Assembly: GCA_046049545.1 (NCBI GenBank)
Contig: JBJORF010000008.1
Span: 1-64,000, forward strand
DNA from: Romeriopsis sp046049545
GTDB taxonomy: Bacteria; Cyanobacteriota; Cyanobacteriia; Leptolyngbyales; Leptolyngbyaceae
DNA length: 64,000 nucleotides
Reading direction: 5' to 3'
Below the pieces are notes generated by a model, which did no database searches, was not told the DNA's origin, and saw nothing but the letters and a program-made list of their open reading frames with translations. The first letter of the stretch is position 1; every line of letters starts with the position of its first letter. Below are positions 60,961-64,000 of this stretch, piece after piece. The translations under genes and the position numbers were made by a program.

Positions 60961-62313
60961 ATGAGCAGTCTCATTGAGAATAAACTGGAACAACTGCGAC
61001 AGCATTTCAATGCGGCACCATATTTAAATTTCCCCATTGAAAAAGTTCCCGAGCACCCTAAAGAACTCTGTCCTTATGATATTACAACCGCATTCTATCG
61101 CCGAGATCGGCGCGTGATAGACACTCAGGATCGGATCATTCTTGATGCTGGATGCGGGACAGGTTATAAATCTTTGGCTTTAGCCAAGGCCAATCCTGGG
61201 GCAAAAATTGTTGGTGTTGATCTTTCGGACACATCTGTTGAGATGTCTCGGCAAAGGCTGAATTATCAGCAAATTGAGAATTGTGAGTTTCATGCAATGC
61301 CACTTGAACGGATTGCGGAACTGGGGATCAAGTTCGACTATATCAACTGCGATGAGGTTCTATATCTTGTGCCTGATCCGATCGCGGGATTGCGAGCCAT
61401 GCAATCTGTGCTGAAGCCGGATGGGATAATCCGAGTGAACTATCACAGTGAATATGGCCGCCGCCTGTTTCGATCAGCCCAAAATTTATTTGCGAAGTTG
61501 GGCTGTATGCAAGGAACGCCGAACACTGACGAAATTGCATTGGTGCGTCAAACAATGGAAGCCATGCATCATGATGTGACTTTGAAATTAATTTGGTCAC
61601 GGAGCTGCCTAGAAGATGATGAAACGATTCTGGCAAACTTTTTGCTTCAGAATGATAAAAGCTGGTCAGTCGAAGAGTTTCTGGCCAGCTTACACAGTGC
61701 TAACCTCAGCTTTTACAGCATGGTCGAGTGGTGGGAATGGGAGTTACTGGGTTTATTTGATATTGACGAACTACCGTTTGAAGCGATTATGCAGATCGCA
61801 GAGCTCTCCCAAGAAGACCATCTAATTCTTTGTGAATCCACACATTGGCAACGACGACTGTTGGATCTGTGGTGCGGTCATCCTCAGGACCATGTATCAA
61901 GCTCACCTGCTGAAGACTGGTCTAAGTCAGTCCTATTTTCTTCAATGATCCATTTTCACCCGCGTTTGCGCTGCGATCCAATATTTCAGGATGACTTACG
62001 GGACTGTGCTGTAACCGGAAAGATGCTCGACCTCAGCTTCTATTTGCGTCCCAACCAGATCAAGCCTGAAGCCGTCTTAATCGATAGCATGACTGCTAGT
62101 ATTTTCCTGCCACTGTTAGAACGTGCTCATCAGGTTCAAGACTTGGTGCATCGCTGGACACATCTGCGGCCGATCAATCCAGTCACCATGGAGCCCAGCA
62201 CGCCGGAAGATGCCTTCGAGGCACTACAGCAGATTGTGATGCATCTCGAAAACCTCGGCTACATAATGCTTGAGGACACTCTATCGACAAACCCGAAAAC
62301 TTTTTTGGGATGA
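60961..62313 (+). CDS. Class I SAM-dependent methyltransferase
   Basis: The 450-residue protein has a class I methyltransferase fold in its first half: motif I ILDAGCGTGYKSLALA near residue 60, motif II IVGVDLSDTS near residue 82 and motif IV FDYINCDEVLYLVPDP near residue 122. The second half (about 220-450) is an unrecognised helical domain. TGAGGA lies ten bases before the start. It lies 86 bases upstream of a pilA-type gene, so it could modify pilin, but that is only positional evidence. Codon use is more AT-rich than in the left part of the window. Confidence 0.85.
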   Translation: MSSLIENKLEQLRQHFNAAPYLNFPIEKVPEHPKELCPYDITTAFYRRDRRVIDTQDRIILDAGCGTGYKSLALAKANPGAKIVGVDLSDTSVEMSRQRLNYQQIENCEFHAMPLERIAELGIKFDYINCDEVLYLVPDPIAGLRAMQSVLKPDGIIRVNYHSEYGRRLFRSAQNLFAKLGCMQGTPNTDEIALVRQTMEAMHHDVTLKLIWSRSCLEDDETILANFLLQNDKSWSVEEFLASLHSANLSFYSMVEWWEWELLGLFDIDELPFEAIMQIAELSQEDHLILCESTHWQRRLLDLWCGHPQDHVSSSPAEDWSKSVLFSSMIHFHPRLRCDPIFQDDLRDCAVTGKMLDLSFYLRPNQIKPEAVLIDSMTASIFLPLLERAHQVQDLVHRWTHLRPINPVTMEPSTPEDAFEALQQIVMHLENLGYIMLEDTLSTNPKTFLG

Positions 62314-62399
62314 GGTGATAGGAAAAATGTCAGGAGTGGGCAGGTTATAGATAGGAGTTTGAAGTCCAACAAATCTGCACCTTAAGGAGATACGTCTCA

Positions 62400-62936
62400 A
62401 TGAAATCTGATCTGCAAGTGAAGTTTCTCAGCTACATGACTAGCCGCAAGAAGGGCGAAGGTTTCACCCTGATCGAATTGTTGGTTGTCATCATCATTAT
62501 CGGTATTTTGGCGGCGATTGCACTGCCTTCCTTCCTGAACCAAGCGAACAAAGCAAAGCAATCCGAAGCAAAGAACTACGTCGGCACCTTGGTGCGGACT
62601 CAGCAGGCTTTCTACTTGGAAAAATCTGGGTTTGCGACTTCGTTTGAACAGTTGGCAAAGCCCGTGCCTAGCGATACTACTAACTATGGCTACACCATCA
62701 CTGGTGGTGGTTCTAACGCAACTAGCGTGAGTGTTTTAGGTACTTCCAAGAAAGTTGCTCTCAAAGGCTATGGCGGTGCTACTGTTGTGACCCAAAGCGG
62801 TAGTGCTAGTGAAGCGAACTCTGTGGGCGGTGTTTGCGAAGCAAACGTTGCTGGTACTGGCGCTCCTCCCACACCGACATTCAATGCTTCTGGCACAGCG
62901 GATTGTGGTACTAACGGTACTTCCTTGGGGACATAA
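62400..62936 (+). CDS. pilA: Type IV pilin (PilA-like)
   Basis: The 178-residue pre-pilin has a 21-residue basic leader (SYMTSRKKGEG), prepilin cleavage site G|FTLIELLVVIIIIGILAAIA with Glu5, and then ALPSFLNQANKAKQSEAKNY of the N-terminal helix. The globular part is rich in G, S and T, and two cysteines (CEANVAG and DCGTNG) near the C-terminus may form the D-loop disulfide. AAGGAGA nine bases upstream is a strong ribosome binding site, and a terminator follows. It is probably a major pilin for motility or DNA uptake. Confidence 0.95.
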   Translation: MKSDLQVKFLSYMTSRKKGEGFTLIELLVVIIIIGILAAIALPSFLNQANKAKQSEAKNYVGTLVRTQQAFYLEKSGFATSFEQLAKPVPSDTTNYGYTITGGGSNATSVSVLGTSKKVALKGYGGATVVTQSGSASEANSVGGVCEANVAGTGAPPTPTFNASGTADCGTNGTSLGT

Positions 62937-62970
62937 TCTCACTTAGCCTCTGTTTAAGTCTTTTAAGTAT

Positions 62971-63000
62971 GGACAGCAACTTCGGTGGCTGTCCATTTTT
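62971..63000 (+). terminator. Terminator after pilA
   Basis: The stem GGACAGC / GCTGTCC with a ten-base loop is followed by ATTTTTG, 35 bases after the pilA stop. It makes pilA a separately terminated, probably highly expressed transcript. Confidence 0.8.
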
Positions 63001-63131
63001 GCAGCAATCTAGTAGATTGCAACCCAGTAGGGATTGGAACCAAGTAGACAATGTTTCAGAACATGATTTCGTTGGCATACTAAGGAAGGCATATGTTTTC
63101 CTTAGTATGTCTTCCTTATGATTGCTGCACT

Positions 63132-64000
63132 ATGTCAGAGAACGCCCCCGTGTTGGAAAATATGTCACCCCAAATACTCCCCATATCGATGCAAACAATG
63201 TTGCATCAGGGGCAATTCCAAGCAGCCATTACACAGTATGAATTGAACCTTGCCAACGGTGCTGAGGACATTGCACAACAAGCACGGTGGCTCTATGGTC
63301 TAGCACTTTTGCTGAATGGGCAAGAAGAAGACGCTCAGATGACCTGGATGATGGCGATGATGGATGGTGATGAAGCAACCGTTACAACTTGGCTGACTGA
63401 TTTAGGCAATATACTAGAACAGAACGCAACATTTCAGTTTGAGCAAGGTGATGTTCATCAGGCCAGCCGAATTCGCTATCACTTGCGCGAGATTCTGCCC
63501 CAGAACTCCAGTAATTTACTGCAAATCATCAAGCTAGAATTGCTAAAAGGTGAATTAACCCTGGAACAATTTGCTGAATTTGATATTGTTGAATTATTGA
63601 CTGAACCGGATGCTAAACCAGCATTTGCAGAGCAGTCAGAGTTACTACTTGAGGTCCTTGACTTATACTTGGATAAAGCCTTTGTGGACGAAGTTACAGT
63701 CAGCTTCGTCACCGCCGTGCAGCCCCATATATCACCCCAGAAGTTTATTCGAGCAGCTTTTGCTGGGGCAATTAAAATCGGTCATTTTCGGCATATTCCC
63801 CAGTTGGCTATTCCGCTTTTGGACCTTTGTGCTAATTTAGAACCCAATGATATTGAGATTCTCATTCAACTCGCAGAAATGCTAATTCCCGTCCGTTCCT
63901 ATAAAAGAGCGATGGAAGTTGGTAATAAGCTCCTAGTGAATACCAGAAGTCCGATAAATCAGGTAATCGGCAGCTATTATATACTTAAATCATGCCTCAA
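63132..64000 (+). CDS. TPR protein, probable SPINDLY-type glycosyltransferase N-terminus (partial)
   Basis: A frame opens at ATG 63132 and is still open at the window end (289 codons). It encodes helical repeats: MLHQGQFQAAITQYELNLAN, QQARWLYGLALLLNGQEEDA, QASRIRYHLREILPQNSSNL and LCANLEPNDIEILIQLAEML. This matches my recollection of the N-terminal TPR part of large cyanobacterial O-GlcNAc-transferase-like (SPINDLY) proteins, which often follow pilA. The catalytic domain would lie beyond the window. No Shine-Dalgarno is evident. Confidence 0.75.
   Translation, partial: MSENAPVLENMSPQILPISMQTMLHQGQFQAAITQYELNLANGAEDIAQQARWLYGLALLLNGQEEDAQMTWMMAMMDGDEATVTTWLTDLGNILEQNATFQFEQGDVHQASRIRYHLREILPQNSSNLLQIIKLELLKGELTLEQFAEFDIVELLTEPDAKPAFAEQSELLLEVLDLYLDKAFVDEVTVSFVTAVQPHISPQKFIRAAFAGAIKIGHFRHIPQLAIPLLDLCANLEPNDIEILIQLAEMLIPVRSYKRAMEVGNKLLVNTRSPINQVIGSYYILKSCL

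Overview
The window comes from a cyanobacterial chromosome, probably a filamentous or Leptolyngbya-like lineage (the exact genus cannot be read from the sequence). Three things point there. The HIP1-type words CGATCG and GCGATCGC are everywhere, inside and between genes. Cyanobacterium-specific genes are present: a CpcT/CpeT bilin lyase, the sulfolipid pair sqdB/sqdX, an SLH-type iron-uptake porin, a DUF2808 protein, a TIGR03279-type Fe-S protein and a PAP-operon-like V4R cluster. The order of housekeeping genes is also typical. Base composition is moderately GC-rich, except for AT-richer islands around 26.9-28.2 kb and 30.1-30.9 kb and the right end from 61 kb.

Layout. 0.1-5.1 kb (all minus): a Uma2-family remnant, then ctaA-ctaB-ABC ATPase-membrane protein-ABC permease, i.e. 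heme O/A synthesis coupled to an ABC-2 exporter. 5.3-8.9 kb (plus): a large uncharacterised membrane protein followed by a HerA-like ATPase. 9-10.6 kb: a DUF4365 remnant, a thioredoxin and an NnrU-type membrane protein. 10.7-13.6 kb (minus): a five-gene cluster resembling Synechocystis slr0144-slr0147, with two V4R proteins and two related helical proteins alternating around a short motif-repeat protein. 13.7-16.6 kb (minus): the classic rpmH-rnpA-PH protein-yidC-khpB (jag) block. 16.7-22.5 kb: DUF2808 protein, sat, a palindromic repeat cluster, a SpoU methyltransferase, tRNA-Leu(CAG), murA, an M48 peptidase and tRNA-Leu(CAA).

23-27 kb (minus): a metal-related group (iron-uptake porin preceded by a Fur-box-like palindrome, a His-tailed lipoprotein, a Tat-exported multicopper oxidase). 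27-30.7 kb is accessory: a decayed toxin/antitoxin-like locus, an FAD oxidoreductase, a DUF6972-like gene overlapping a small partner gene, and orphan small ORFs. 30.8-35.1 kb (minus): rplS, tRNA-Trp, secE-nusG-rplK-rplA, an attenuator-like hairpin, then rplJ-rplL. 35.2-45.7 kb: DUF512 Fe-S protein, pyrC, a second copy of the decayed protease locus, cytosine deaminase-like amidohydrolase, M28 peptidase, YbjN-like protein, coaE-proS, a Uma2 remnant and a fatty-acid hydroxylase. 45.8-51.6 kb: der, coaX, a phosphoesterase, trmB and a PMT-family glycosyltransferase. 51.8-56.9 kb (plus): small membrane protein, phytase-like lipoprotein, CpcT/CpeT lyase, LemA and an M48 protease. 57-59.5 kb: sqdB and sqdX separated by a 161-bp element with terminal inverted repeats. 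59.5-60.7 kb: an orphan small gene and a DppC-like permease. 61-64 kb (plus): a methyltransferase, a pilA-type pilin and the 5' part of a TPR (probably SPINDLY-type) protein that runs off the window.

No intact transposase, CRISPR array, prophage or rRNA gene was seen. The most interesting parts are the V4R/helical-protein module cluster, the membrane protein/HerA-like pair, the DUF6972-like overlapping pair, the pilin-modification neighbourhood, and several cases where repeats or RNA genes supply the ends of protein-coding genes.
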